NCBI RefSeq assembly: GCF_021287135.1
Contig: NZ_JAJTBB010000047.1
Coordinates: 1-64,000, forward strand
Source of the DNA: Acidovorax sp.
GTDB taxonomy: Bacteria > Pseudomonadota > Gammaproteobacteria > Burkholderiales > Burkholderiaceae_C
DNA length: 64,000 nucleotides
Direction of reading: 5' to 3'
A model generated the notes under the pieces. It was not told the origin of the DNA and ran no database searches. It worked only from the letters and a program-made list of their open reading frames with translations. Made by a program: the position numbers and the translations under genes. Positions within the stretch are counted from its first letter, which is position 1; each line of letters opens with the position of its first letter. Below, piece by piece: positions 34,834-43,769 of this stretch.

Positions 34834-37794
34834 GTGACCTCCGTTGCGGACGTGTGGGCGCGTCCTGTCTCTTGGCCGCGGGCCGTGGCGCTGTGGACGC
34901 TGCTGTGGGCGTGCGCCTGCGCCGCGGCGCTGGCCGCTCCGCGGGAGCTGCGGGTGGGGGTCTATTCCAATGAGCCCAAGGTGTTCGTGGATGCGCAGGG
35001 GCAGCCCTCGGGCCTCTTTGTAGACCTGCTGCAACTGGTGGCCGCGCGCGAGCAGTGGCGGCTGCGCTTTGTGCCTTGCGTCTGGCAGGAATGCCTGGAC
35101 GCCCTGCGCGAGGGGCGGCTCGACCTGATGCCCGATGTGGCGCGCACCTCCGAACGCGAGGCGCTGTACAGCTTTCATGCGCTGCCCGTGCTGCAGAGCT
35201 GGTCGCAGGTGTACCGGGCGCGCGGGCGGGCGATCCAGTCGCTGTTCGACCTGCAGGACAAGCGGGTGGCGGTGCTCAGGGGCTCCGTGCAGCGCGCCAC
35301 GTTCCAAAGCATGATGGAAGGTTTCGGCATCCGGGTCACGCTGGTGGATGCGGCCAGCCTGCTGGAGGCCTTCGAACTGGCGCAGAGCGGCGGTGCGGAC
35401 GCAGTGATCGCCAACCACCTGTTCGGCAATTTCCATGCGGCGCAGTTCGGCTTGGCGGACTCGGGCATCGTGTTCCAGCCCGCGGCCTTGTACTTTGCCA
35501 CCGGCGCCGGGCGCAACCCCGAGGTGCTCCAGGCCATCGACCGCGCCGTGCAGGCCTGGCGCAGCGGCGAGGACCCGCAGTACGCCGAGGTCCTGCGCCG
35601 CTGGGGCGGGCCCGAGCCGCGGCTGCAGGTCTCTCCCGCGGTCTGGTGGGCCTTGGCGGGGCTGGGCGCTTTCGCGCTGCTGGCGGCGGGGGCCGCGCTG
35701 GTGTTGCGGCGCCAGGTGCGCGAGCGCACGCAGCACCTGCAAGCCAGCGAGCAGAAGCTGGCCACCATCCTGGACAGTGTCGGGGCCTTCATCTACATCA
35801 AGGGCCGGGACTGCCGCTACCAGTACGCAAACCGCCACATCGCCCAGCTGTTCGGCCGGCCGCCGGCCGAGGTGGTGGGACTGGATGACTACACGTTCTT
35901 CGACGCCGACACCGCAGCGCAACTGCAGCGCAACGACCGCCGGGTGCTGGACCAGGGCGAGCGGCTGGAGGTGGAGGAGGTCAACACCCACCTGAGCGAT
36001 GGCGTGACGCGGGCCTACCTGTCGGTCAAGATCCCGCTGCGGCTGCCCGACGGCAGCATCCATGCGCTGTGCGGCATCTCCACGGACATTACCGAGCGGC
36101 GCAAGGCCGAGGAATCGCTGCGGATCGCCGCCTCGGTGTTCGAGTCGTTTGAAGGCATGGTGGTCACCGGCCCGGACCAGCGCATCCTCACAGCCAACCA
36201 GTCCTATGCGCAGCTCACCGGCTACAGCGTTGACGAGCTGGTGGGGCAGACGCCGCGGCTGCTGCAGTCGGGCCGCCACGACGCCGCGTTTTACCAAGCC
36301 ATGCGACAGGCCCTGGTCAGCACCGGCGCGTGGCAGGGCGAGGTCTGGAACCGGCGCAAGAACGGCGAGGTGTACCCCGCGTGGATCACCGTCACGGCGG
36401 TGCGCGGCCCGCAGGGCGACATCACGCACTACGTGGGCACGCAGACCGACATCTCCCAGCGCAAGGCGGCCGAGGAAGAGATTCGCCAGCTGGCGTTCTA
36501 CGACGCGCTCACCGGCCTGCCCAACCGCCGCCTCATGCTCGACCGCGTGCAGCATGGCCTGGACGCCGCCGCCCATTCCGGGGCGGGCGGCGCCCTGCTG
36601 TTTGTGGACCTGGACAACTTCAAGGACCTGAACGACACCCAGGGCCACGAGATCGGCGACCAGCTGCTGCGCCAGGTGGCGGCGCGCTTGGGGGGCTGCG
36701 TGCGCAGCGGGGACACCGTGGCACGGCTGGGGGGCGACGAATTCGTGCTACTGCTCGAAGGGTTAAGCCCGCACCCGCACCGGGCCGCGGCCGAGGCCGA
36801 AGCCGTGGGCCGGGCCGTGCTGCACGCGGTGGGGCAGGCCTATCTGCTCCAGGGGCACACATACCACAGCTCCTGCAGCATCGGGGTGGCCCTGTACGTC
36901 GACGCCGAAGGCTCGGTGGATGAACTGCTCAAGCGCGGCGACATGGCCATGTACCAGGCCAAGGCCGCGGGCCGCAACACGCTGCGCTTCTTCGACCTGC
37001 GCACCCAGGCCGCCGTGACCGCCCGCACCGCACTGGAGGCGGGCCTGCGCGAGGCCTTGCGCGACGGGCACTTCCTGCTGCATTACCAAGCGTTGATCAG
37101 CCAGTCCGACGGCGTGATCGGCGCCGAGGCGCTGGTGCGCTGGCAGCACCCGCAGCGCGGCCTGGTGCCGCCGGCCGAGTTCATCCCGGTGGCCGAGGCC
37201 TCGGGGCTCATCGTGCCGCTGGGCGAGTGGATTCTGCGCACTGCCTGCCTGCAGCTGGTGGAGTGGGCGCAAGACCCGCACACGGCGCACTGGACCCTGG
37301 CCGTGAACGTGAGCGCACGGCAGTTCCGCCATGCGCATTTCGTGGACGAGGTCCTCGGGCTGCTGCGGCAGACCGGCGCCAACCCGCAGCGCCTGAAGCT
37401 GGAGCTGACCGAAACCCTGCTGCTCGACGATGTGGAGGACACGATCCAGCGCATGACCCTCCTGCGGGCCGCAGGGCTGGGCTTCTCGCTGGATGACTTC
37501 GGCACGGGCTACTCGTCGCTGAGCTACCTCAAGCGCCTGCCGCTCGACCAGCTCAAGATCGACCAGAGCTTTGTGCGCGACCTGCTGACCGATCCCAACG
37601 ACGCCAGCATCGCCCGCACCATCGTCAACCTGGCCCACAGCCTGGACCTGGGGGTGATCGCCGAAGGCGTGGAAACACGGGAGCAGCGCGACCTGCTTGC
37701 CAGCCTGGGCTGCCGCATGTGGCAAGGCTATCTTTTCGGCCGCCCGGGCCCGGCGCACGGGCTGCGCGAGGTAGCGCGCAGGGTCGGTGGATGA
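34834..37794 (+). CDS. Periplasmic-sensor PAS-PAS-GGDEF-EAL protein
   Basis: This is a c-di-GMP turnover protein of about 986 residues. A signal segment (AVALWTLLWACACAAALA) is followed by a periplasmic solute-binding type 3 domain (LRVGVYSNEPKVFVDAQG), a membrane helix (LAGLGAFALLAAGAALVL), two PAS domains (FIYIKGRDCRYQYANRHIAQ and ILTANQSYAQLTGYS with the PAC end), a GGDEF domain (RLGGDEFVLLLEG, intact) and an EAL domain (EALVRWQHP, then LDDFGTGYSSLSYLKRLP). Both catalytic signatures look intact. I choose GTG 34834 so that the signal segment is near the N-terminus; GTG 34729 is in frame but extends into the PilZ promoter. Confidence 0.9.
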   Translation: MTSVADVWARPVSWPRAVALWTLLWACACAAALAAPRELRVGVYSNEPKVFVDAQGQPSGLFVDLLQLVAAREQWRLRFVPCVWQECLDALREGRLDLMPDVARTSEREALYSFHALPVLQSWSQVYRARGRAIQSLFDLQDKRVAVLRGSVQRATFQSMMEGFGIRVTLVDAASLLEAFELAQSGGADAVIANHLFGNFHAAQFGLADSGIVFQPAALYFATGAGRNPEVLQAIDRAVQAWRSGEDPQYAEVLRRWGGPEPRLQVSPAVWWALAGLGAFALLAAGAALVLRRQVRERTQHLQASEQKLATILDSVGAFIYIKGRDCRYQYANRHIAQLFGRPPAEVVGLDDYTFFDADTAAQLQRNDRRVLDQGERLEVEEVNTHLSDGVTRAYLSVKIPLRLPDGSIHALCGISTDITERRKAEESLRIAASVFESFEGMVVTGPDQRILTANQSYAQLTGYSVDELVGQTPRLLQSGRHDAAFYQAMRQALVSTGAWQGEVWNRRKNGEVYPAWITVTAVRGPQGDITHYVGTQTDISQRKAAEEEIRQLAFYDALTGLPNRRLMLDRVQHGLDAAAHSGAGGALLFVDLDNFKDLNDTQGHEIGDQLLRQVAARLGGCVRSGDTVARLGGDEFVLLLEGLSPHPHRAAAEAEAVGRAVLHAVGQAYLLQGHTYHSSCSIGVALYVDAEGSVDELLKRGDMAMYQAKAAGRNTLRFFDLRTQAAVTARTALEAGLREALRDGHFLLHYQALISQSDGVIGAEALVRWQHPQRGLVPPAEFIPVAEASGLIVPLGEWILRTACLQLVEWAQDPHTAHWTLAVNVSARQFRHAHFVDEVLGLLRQTGANPQRLKLELTETLLLDDVEDTIQRMTLLRAAGLGFSLDDFGTGYSSLSYLKRLPLDQLKIDQSFVRDLLTDPNDASIARTIVNLAHSLDLGVIAEGVETREQRDLLASLGCRMWQGYLFGRPGPAHGLREVARRVGG

Positions 37795-37807
37795 TCCCTT
37801 GGTGAGG

Positions 37808-37870
37808 GTTGCTATAAAAATAATAGCTGCTCGCGCTTGCTGCAAAAGGCGTAGAGGCTGATTTCACTCA
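37808..37870 (+). repeat. Dispersed repeat family A, copy 5
   Basis: It reads GTTGCTATAAAAATAATAG, CTGCTCGCGCTTGCTGCAAA, AGGCGTAGAGGCTG. It starts about 14 bp after the GGDEF/EAL stop. The remaining gap up to 38031 holds no gene; an A/T stretch near 37910-37930 may be part of the next promoter. Confidence 0.8.
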
Positions 37871-38031
37871 AAAACGGGTCGTCCGCGGAATCTGCGGCAG
37901 CGCTCGGTATTTGTTTACATTTTTTTGGCCCCGGGAAGTCGGCAGGGCCCCGGCGTTTGTTACAACCCTGGGACCTGCTTCCGGTGGCTTGCGCACTTCG
38001 CGCGCTGCAGGGGCGGGTGCAGGAGATGACC

Positions 38032-38559
38032 ATGACAACGAACCTCACGAAACCCGCTTTTTCCATGATGCGCTCCTTTGGCTTCGCCGGCACGGTGGCC
38101 GCGCTGGCCCTGGCGGCTGCTGGCACGGCCCATGCGCAGGCCTACGTCAACGCCACCGTGGGAGGCGAGCTGGCCCCCGGTGTGTACGGCCGCATCGACA
38201 TCGGCAACGCGCCGCCGCCGCCCCTGATCTACGCCGAGCCGGTCATCATCCACCGCCCGGCCGTGGCCGTGCCGCGGTCACCGATCTACATGTACGTGCC
38301 GCCGGGGCACGCCAAGAACTGGGGCAAGCACTGCGCCCGCTACAACGCATGCAACCAGCCGGTGTACTTTCTGCAAGAGCCTCCGCCACGCCGCGGGCCA
38401 CCGGCCGCAGGGCCCGGCTACCGCGCTGACGACCAGCGCAAAGGCCCCAAGCACGACCGCGGCGACGACTGGGGTGACGACCGCGGGCGGGGCCATGGAA
38501 ACGGCAAGGGCCACGGCAACGGGAACGGCCACGGCAAGGGACACGGCCCGCGCGACTGA
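38032..38559 (+). CDS. Exported Gly/His-rich protein, unknown function
   Basis: This is a 175-residue protein with a Sec signal (FGFAGTVAALALAAAGTAHAQ). The mature N-terminal part (YVNATVGGELAPGVYGRIDI, VPRSPIYMYVPPGHAKNWGK, HCARYNACNQPVYFL) contains two cysteines and looks like a small folded domain of a type common in this family of bacteria. The C-terminus is basic and of low complexity, rich in Gly, His, Lys and Asn (GHGNGKGHGNGNGHGKGHG), perhaps metal- or polymer-binding. AGGAG six bases upstream fixes ATG 38032 over ATG 38026. Confidence 0.75.
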   Translation: MTTNLTKPAFSMMRSFGFAGTVAALALAAAGTAHAQAYVNATVGGELAPGVYGRIDIGNAPPPPLIYAEPVIIHRPAVAVPRSPIYMYVPPGHAKNWGKHCARYNACNQPVYFLQEPPPRRGPPAAGPGYRADDQRKGPKHDRGDDWGDDRGRGHGNGKGHGNGNGHGKGHGPRD

Positions 38560-38604
38560 GGCCGGGGGCCGCCAGGGCGGCGCCGGAGGTTAAGCTTGCG
38601 GGCT

Positions 38605-39381
38605 ATGGCCCAAGTCACCTTCTCTCCGCCCTTCACCACGCCGCCCGAAGTGGTCACCCAACTGCGCCAGGCCGGCTTTGCCGCGCTGGCGCCCGCCGAC
38701 GTCGCCCGCTGGGTGGGCTGCGATCTCGCGGCCCTGACAGCGCTCAACAGCGACTGGGCGACCCTGCCGCCCGACGATTTCCTGCGGGACGGCGGGCGCT
38801 ACCGCCGCCGCCGCCATGCCTGTTTCGTGGTGCAGGACGGGCGCATCGAGCAGGCGCCCCACCGCGCCCACTGGCAGCCGGTGGAATACAACGCCCTGCA
38901 TGGCGGCATGGAGCGCTGGTTCGCGCCCATGGAGCCGGCCACCGTGGCGCGCCCGGTCTGGGGGCAACTGCTGTCGGCCCTGGCGGCGGTGTCGGACGCG
39001 GTGTTTGCGCCGGCGCCAGCCCACGAGCGCTGGTTCATGGAGGCGCACCAGTTCCGCATCGACACCACGGACGGCATCGGCCGGCCCACCCCCGAAGGCG
39101 CCCACCGCGACGGCGTTGACCTGGTGGCCGTGTTCCTGGTCGGGCGCGAAGGCGTCAAGGGCGGTGAAACGCGCGTCTTCGAGGCCACCGGCCCCAGCGG
39201 CCAGCGCTTCACGCTCACCGAGCCGTGGTCGCTGATGCTGCTGGACGACGCGCGCATGATCCACGAGTCCACACCCATCCAGCCGCTGACCGAGGGCGGG
39301 CACCGCGACACGCTGGTCGTGACCTGCCGGCGCGGCGGGTTCCAGGGGGACGACAGGGCGGTGGAAAAGCCCTTGTCTTGA
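38605..39381 (+). CDS. 2-oxoglutarate/Fe(II) dioxygenase-family protein
   Basis: This is a 258-residue cytoplasmic protein of the 2OG-Fe oxygenase type (PF10014-like, BsmA relatives). The iron ligands are visible as the H-x-D in GAHRDGVDLVAVFLV and the distal His in MIHESTPIQPL, followed by an Arg that would hold 2-oxoglutarate (GGHRDTLVVTC). Relatives hydroxylate free amino acids; the substrate here is unknown. ATG 38605 (MAQVTFSPP) is chosen over a TTG at 38596. The next gene starts 114 bp downstream. Confidence 0.82.
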   Translation: MAQVTFSPPFTTPPEVVTQLRQAGFAALAPADVARWVGCDLAALTALNSDWATLPPDDFLRDGGRYRRRRHACFVVQDGRIEQAPHRAHWQPVEYNALHGGMERWFAPMEPATVARPVWGQLLSALAAVSDAVFAPAPAHERWFMEAHQFRIDTTDGIGRPTPEGAHRDGVDLVAVFLVGREGVKGGETRVFEATGPSGQRFTLTEPWSLMLLDDARMIHESTPIQPLTEGGHRDTLVVTCRRGGFQGDDRAVEKPLS

Positions 39382-39495
39382 ACCAAAACGACCTGACGCG
39401 CCACAGCCACGCGGCGGCAGCGGGCGCGTTGCGGGGGCGGGGAGCGGTGCCTAGAATCCGCCCCCGTCGAGCCACTCACGGAGCCACTGCCGTCT

Positions 39496-40569
39496 ATGAG
39501 AATTCCCGCCACCGCCCACGCACGCCAGCGGCAATGGCAGTCGCTGGCCCTGCTGTGCCGCCTGGGCCTGGGGATTGCGCCCATTGCGGCGGACGTATCG
39601 GCCCTGCTGCGCGGTCTGGTCGGGGCCGACGCCACGGCGCTGTTCTGGCTCGATGAGCAGGGGCGTCCGGCCGGCTTCCACCATGACGACTCGCCGCCGG
39701 CGGTCAAGAACCTGTTCCTCAACGAATTCGAGCGCCTGTTCGTGGGCGAGCGGGAACTGAACATCGTCGCGCTCGCGCAGCGCCAGGGGCCGCGCGTCGG
39801 CCGGATGATGGCCCCCGGTGCCGACCACTTCCGCTCCAACACCTACAACCTGCTGATCCGTCCCAACGGGCACCACCACACGCTGGACATGCGGGTGGAG
39901 GTGCCCGGGCCCGGCGGCCCCGTCACGCGTGCCGTGGTGGCACTGTTCCGCGCACCCGGCACAGGTTTTGGCGCCGCCGAGGCCGAGCTGCTGGAGCGCG
40001 CAGGGCGGGTGCTGGCCCTGGCGTTTGTGCCGGCTGGGCAGGGCGCTGCGGGCGGCATGCGCAGCAGCGGGACTTCAGGCCATGTGCTGGTGGACGCGGC
40101 CAACCTCAAGCCCTTGTCTGCCGATGCCGCCGCTGTGCAATTGCTGCAGGAGGCGCACATCCCCGGTCTGGGCCTGTACGGTGCCAACGCCACGGCGCTG
40201 CCGCCGGACCTGTTCCGCCACCTGGGCATGCAGCCAGGGCAGAGCAAGCACTTGCCGGTACCCAAGGGCGTGTTGCATGTGCATACGCACCCCCTGCGCC
40301 ACTGCAATGCCCGCGACGCGGGCCACTGGCTGCTCACGTTGCAGCTGCGCCATCCGTGCCAGATCGACATGATGCGACGTGTGCTGGCGCTCCCCTTGAC
40401 CCCCATGCAGCGCGAAATCGCCGCCCTGGCGGGCCTGGGCCATCCCCGTTCCGATTGCGCCCGCCACACCGGCGTGGGCGCTGCCGCGCTGAAGAAGCAC
40501 TTGAACGCCATCCTGGACGTGGTGGGGGCCAGCGACTGGGACAGCCTGGCCCAGGCTCTGAGAACGTAA
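39496..40569 (+). CDS. LuxR-type transcriptional regulator with GAF-like sensor part
   Basis: This is a 357-residue protein. The last 60 residues form a LuxR/NarL-like helix-turn-helix (LPLTPMQREIAALAGLGHPR, then GVGAAALKKHLNAILDVVG), although the second helix is less canonical than usual. The first 270 residues hold two alpha/beta stretches that resemble sensor domains (ATALFWLDEQGRPAGFHHDD, TRAVVALFRAPGTGFGAAEA), but no clear family can be assigned. It is a likely single-gene unit. The target genes cannot be inferred. Confidence 0.72.
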   Translation: MRIPATAHARQRQWQSLALLCRLGLGIAPIAADVSALLRGLVGADATALFWLDEQGRPAGFHHDDSPPAVKNLFLNEFERLFVGERELNIVALAQRQGPRVGRMMAPGADHFRSNTYNLLIRPNGHHHTLDMRVEVPGPGGPVTRAVVALFRAPGTGFGAAEAELLERAGRVLALAFVPAGQGAAGGMRSSGTSGHVLVDAANLKPLSADAAAVQLLQEAHIPGLGLYGANATALPPDLFRHLGMQPGQSKHLPVPKGVLHVHTHPLRHCNARDAGHWLLTLQLRHPCQIDMMRRVLALPLTPMQREIAALAGLGHPRSDCARHTGVGAAALKKHLNAILDVVGASDWDSLAQALRT

Positions 40570-40721
40570 ACACATTCTGAGCCCGCGGCGGCAGCACTCC
40601 GGCAGAGAAGGCAGGCCGGAGGCCGCGCACCTTCCCCCTGGTGGATGGCGCCTCGCGCCGGTGCTTTTCAGAATGGGCGCAGCCCCTCATCCCGAGGAAC
40701 TCACCCACTGGAACACCCCGC

Positions 40722-42533
40722 ATGAAACCCTGGAATCCCGCCGTTGCGGCTGCCGTGCTGGCCCTGGCGGCCGTGCTGCCCGCCCGGGCCGACGTCGTCT
40801 ACAAATACGGCTCCGAAGTCTTCAACCGCGTCACCAACTACACCCCGCCGTGCGGCGGCGGCACCTGCCTCAATCTGGTGCCGGGTGCGCGCGTGCAGGG
40901 CCTCATCACCACGGCCGACCCGCTGCCCGCCAACCTGCCGGTCACCTTCCCAGCCCAGTCGCTGGCGAAGAGCTGGACCTTTGTCAACGGCACCACCACC
41001 ATCAGCAGCACCGACAGCGGCGCGCGGGTGATGGAGTTCAGGCTGCAGACCGACCAGGCCGGCACGCCGGTCGACGCGCAAATCACCGTGGGCCGCTGGA
41101 TTGACGACCAGCCCGCAGGCCACGCCGTGGGCGACTGGCTGAACGTCATCCGCGCCAACGTCGTGTACCACGGCGATGCCATCAACAACACCGTGCTCAA
41201 TGCGCGCTGCACCAGCGTGGGTGCGGGCGATGTCTGCCTGACCTACCAGTACCTGGCCGATTCCGTGTCCGAGGCAGCCTACCGCACGGGCACGCTGCTG
41301 ATGGACGGCGTACCGTTGGTATCCGTCAGCAGCCCCACCGTGGCCGAGGGTGACGCGGGCACTACCGCCATGGTGTTTAACGTCACGCTGTCCCGCGCGC
41401 CCGACACCGCAGCCAGCCTGAGCTGGTACACCCAGCCCGGCACGCAGAACTACCGCGCGGAGCCGCCGCTGGACTACACGGCCACCGGCGGCACGCTCAC
41501 CTGGGCCGCGGGCGACGGTTCGCCGCGCACCATCACCGTGCTGGTCAACGGTGACACCACGCCCGAGCCCGACGAAACCCTGCAAGTGCTGCTGCACAAC
41601 CTGGTCGGACTGGGCGGCGCCGTCACCACAGGCACGGGCACCATCACCAATGATGACGGGCCGGTGCCCCCGCCCAGCGTCAGCATCGGCAGCGCCACGG
41701 TGGCCGAAGGGAACGCCGGCGTGCGCAACGTGGACCTGGCGGTCACCTTGTCCCATTCGCCTGCCACCACCGTGTCGCTGCGCTGGCAGACCGATGACGG
41801 CACCGCCACCGCCGCCGGCGGCGACTACGTACCCGCCAGCGGCACCCTCACGTGGGAGCGAGTGAGCCCGTTGACCCAGACCATCACCGTCCAGGTACGG
41901 GGAGACACCCTTGCGGAGCCCGATGAAACCTTTGTGGTGCGCCTGCTGAACCTGGTCGGCATGAGCGGCGGTGATCGCACGGTGGGCCAGATCACGATCC
42001 AGAATGACGACGGCGCGCCGCCGCCGGCGGCTCCCACCATTTCCATCTCCAGCGCCAGCAGCCCCGAGGGCGATGGCGGCAGTGCGGGGGCCGAGCTGGT
42101 CTCCAAGGCACAGGGCGCGCGGACCATGGTGTTCACCGTCCACCTGTCGGCCGTGCCCACGGCGCCCGTCAGCGTGACCTGGGGCACGCAAAACGGCAGC
42201 GCCATGGCACCCCGGGACTACGTGGGCGGGACCGGCACCTTGAATTGGGCGGCAGGCGATGGCACGCCCAAGAACATCACCATCCCGCTGATCGGCAACA
42301 CCACGCCCGAGCCCGACAAGACCTTCCGCGTGCTGCTGAGCAACCCCACGGGTGCCACCCTGGCGGCCGATGGGGCCGAGGCCACGGGAACCATCGTGGA
42401 TGACGATACAGTGGTGCCGCCGGCTGGGCACCCGGTGCCCGCTACGTCCGGGGCCGCTCTGGCGGTGCTGGCATGGCTGGCAGCGCTGCTGGGTGCGCGC
42501 AGGCTGGTGCGCCGCGAAGGGGGGCAGCGCTAG
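40722..42533 (+). CDS. Secreted Calx-beta repeat protein with IPTL-like sorting tail
   Basis: This is a 603-residue exported protein. A Sec signal is clear (AAAVLALAAVLPARAD). Three Calx-beta domains occupy about residues 205-570; each starts VSISxxTVAEGDAG-like and ends with PDETFxVxLxN...GTIxNDDG. The acidic NDDG ends bind calcium in known examples. The C-terminus is VPATSGAALAVLAWLAALL, then GARRLVRR: a short motif, a membrane stretch and Arg cluster, like the IPTL-CTERM sorting signal of betaproteobacteria. The protein is thus probably surface-anchored or processed. ATG 40722 gives the signal peptide. Confidence 0.85.
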   Translation: MKPWNPAVAAAVLALAAVLPARADVVYKYGSEVFNRVTNYTPPCGGGTCLNLVPGARVQGLITTADPLPANLPVTFPAQSLAKSWTFVNGTTTISSTDSGARVMEFRLQTDQAGTPVDAQITVGRWIDDQPAGHAVGDWLNVIRANVVYHGDAINNTVLNARCTSVGAGDVCLTYQYLADSVSEAAYRTGTLLMDGVPLVSVSSPTVAEGDAGTTAMVFNVTLSRAPDTAASLSWYTQPGTQNYRAEPPLDYTATGGTLTWAAGDGSPRTITVLVNGDTTPEPDETLQVLLHNLVGLGGAVTTGTGTITNDDGPVPPPSVSIGSATVAEGNAGVRNVDLAVTLSHSPATTVSLRWQTDDGTATAAGGDYVPASGTLTWERVSPLTQTITVQVRGDTLAEPDETFVVRLLNLVGMSGGDRTVGQITIQNDDGAPPPAAPTISISSASSPEGDGGSAGAELVSKAQGARTMVFTVHLSAVPTAPVSVTWGTQNGSAMAPRDYVGGTGTLNWAAGDGTPKNITIPLIGNTTPEPDKTFRVLLSNPTGATLAADGAEATGTIVDDDTVVPPAGHPVPATSGAALAVLAWLAALLGARRLVRREGGQR

Positions 42534-42742
42534 CGGAGCATGGACGCTGCGAACATGTGCCCGCGCGGGCGCCTGCGGGTAGCGGCGCCTTGCGTTGTGG
42601 CGACCTCCAGGAGATCGTCAACTGACTCTTTCGCAAACTTGACCGGGACATTGATGCGAATCAAGATGCCGGGCAGGGCAGAGGGCCACACTGGAGTCCA
42701 GGGCCACAAGCCTTTTCAACACTCAACGCAAGGAGAAGCTCC

Positions 42743-43180
42743 ATGTTCAAGCACATTCTGGTTCCAGTCGACGGGTCCAAGACCTCCATGCTGGCCGTGT
42801 CCAAGGCAGCCGGCCTGGCCAAGGCCTTCGGCAGCGCCGTGACGGCTGTCTACGTGGTGGATCCCTACCCCTTCACCGGCGTGGGCGCTGATTTCGCCTA
42901 CGGGCAGGCGCAGTACATCAACGCCGCCACGGCCGAAGCCAATACCGCCCTGGACGCCACGCGCAAGGCCATGGCCGAGGCGGGCGTGGAAGTCACCACC
43001 GTGATGGGCGAAGGCCACGCAGTGCACGACGGCATCTTGCGCGCACTGGAGAGCACGGGCGCCGACCTGATCGTCATGGGCTCGCACGGTCGCCGCGGGC
43101 TGGAAAAGCTGGTGCTGGGCAGCGTCACGCAGCGCGTCCTGGGCGTGGTGCATGTCCCGGTGCTGGTCGTGCGCGATTGA
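42743..43180 (+). CDS. Universal stress protein (UspA family)
   Basis: This is a 145-residue single-domain UspA-fold protein. The start MFKHILVPVDGSKTS contains the conserved Asp, and the ATP-binding signature is present near the end (MGSHGRRGLEKLVLGSVTQR, G-2x-G-9x-GS), so it is of the nucleotide-binding type. AAGGAGAAGCTCC precedes ATG 42743. The 209 bp upstream after the Calx-beta gene holds no gene. A terminator and a cluster of repeats follow. Confidence 0.92.
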   Translation: MFKHILVPVDGSKTSMLAVSKAAGLAKAFGSAVTAVYVVDPYPFTGVGADFAYGQAQYINAATAEANTALDATRKAMAEAGVEVTTVMGEGHAVHDGILRALESTGADLIVMGSHGRRGLEKLVLGSVTQRVLGVVHVPVLVVRD

Positions 43181-43189
43181 GGGAGAGGT

Positions 43190-43322
43190 CTCCCCCTGAG
43201 TCGCCTTCGGCGCCTTCCCCCTCTCTCGCATTGCTGCGCAATGCGGGAGGGGGACGCCCCCAGCGCGGCGGGGCGGCCCTTGCGCGGGGGCTCTGGCCTT
43301 GGCGCAGCGCCAGGTTCCAAGG
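43190..43322 (+). repeat. Intergenic repeat family B, copy 3
   Basis: Just after uspA: CCCCCTGAGTCGCCTTCGGC, then TTCCCCCTCTCTCGCATTG and the mirror GGGAGGGGGACGCCC, then GCGGGGCGGCCCTTGCGCGG. Closest in layout to copy B1 at 2325, including a small palindrome (CGCATTGCTGCGCAATGCG) in the centre. Confidence 0.78.
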
Positions 43323-43363
43323 CCATGGGAAGCTAGCCTGTGCGGGGTTGGAAGAGATAAAGC

Positions 43364-43389
43364 AAACGGCTCCCGAGGGAGCCGTTTTT
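43364..43389 (+). terminator. Rho-independent terminator after uspA
   Basis: A 10 bp stem AAACGGCTCC / GGGAGCCGTTT with a four-base loop followed by TTTTTA. It is 183 bp after the uspA stop, behind repeat B3, so the repeat would be in the transcript. The A-run on the left makes it usable from both sides. Confidence 0.85.
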
Positions 43390-43440
43390 AATTGCGGTGG
43401 ATGCGGACTGCGCACCTTTGGGAACCCCTGGCCGTTAAAC

Positions 43441-43536
43441 AGGCACGCCCCAAGGCCAGGGCACCCGTGGAACTGGCTCCGCCAGACCACCGGGTGCGTC
43501 CCCCTGTAGGGGGAAGGCGCGAAGCGCCACAGGGGG
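43441..43536 (-). repeat. Intergenic repeat family B, copy 4 (tandem cluster, unit 1)
   Basis: AGGCACGCCCCAAGGCCAGG, GCACCCGTGGAACTGGCTCC, then GTCCCCCTGTAGGGGGAAGG and CGCGAAGCGCCACAGGGGG. It shares nearly all bases with units at 43547 and 43674. The whole 43181-43768 gap has no gene; it is filled by B3, a terminator and these three units. Confidence 0.8.
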
Positions 43537-43546
43537 TTGCTCAATC

Positions 43547-43622
43547 CACCCGTGGAACTGGCTCCGCCAGGCCACCGGGTGCGTCCCCCTTCAGGGGGAA
43601 GGCGCAAAGCGCCACAGGGGGC
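43547..43622 (-). repeat. Intergenic repeat family B, copy 5 (tandem cluster, unit 2)
   Basis: This is a shorter unit beginning at CACCCGTGGAACTGGCTCCG and lacking the left AGGCACGCCCCAAGG part of units 1 and 3. Confidence 0.8.
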
Positions 43623-43673
43623 AGACCCGTGGATCCGGTTGCGCAGCAACATCAACCCACTGCCTCCGGATCA

Positions 43674-43769
43674 GGCACGCCCCAAGGCCAGGGCACCCGT
43701 GGAACTGGCTCCGCCAGGCCACCGGGTGCGTCCCCCTTCAGGGGGAAGGCGCGAAGCGCCACAGGGGGT
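43674..43769 (-). repeat. Intergenic repeat family B, copy 6 (tandem cluster, unit 3)
   Basis: This is a full-length unit nearly identical to 43441-43536. It abuts the stop codon of the Bug receptor gene (43769). A segmental duplication of about 230 bp explains units 1 and 3. Confidence 0.8.

Noticed and set aside
38418-40575. Minus-strand open frames opposite the 2OG oxygenase and LuxR-type genes
   Set aside because: They have no recognisable motifs, no ribosome sites and mirror the coding strand.
43441-43769. CRISPR-like array from the three repeated units after uspA
   Set aside because: Units are ~75-96 bp, unevenly spaced and contain internal palindromes and the family B core found elsewhere; there are no spacers or cas genes.
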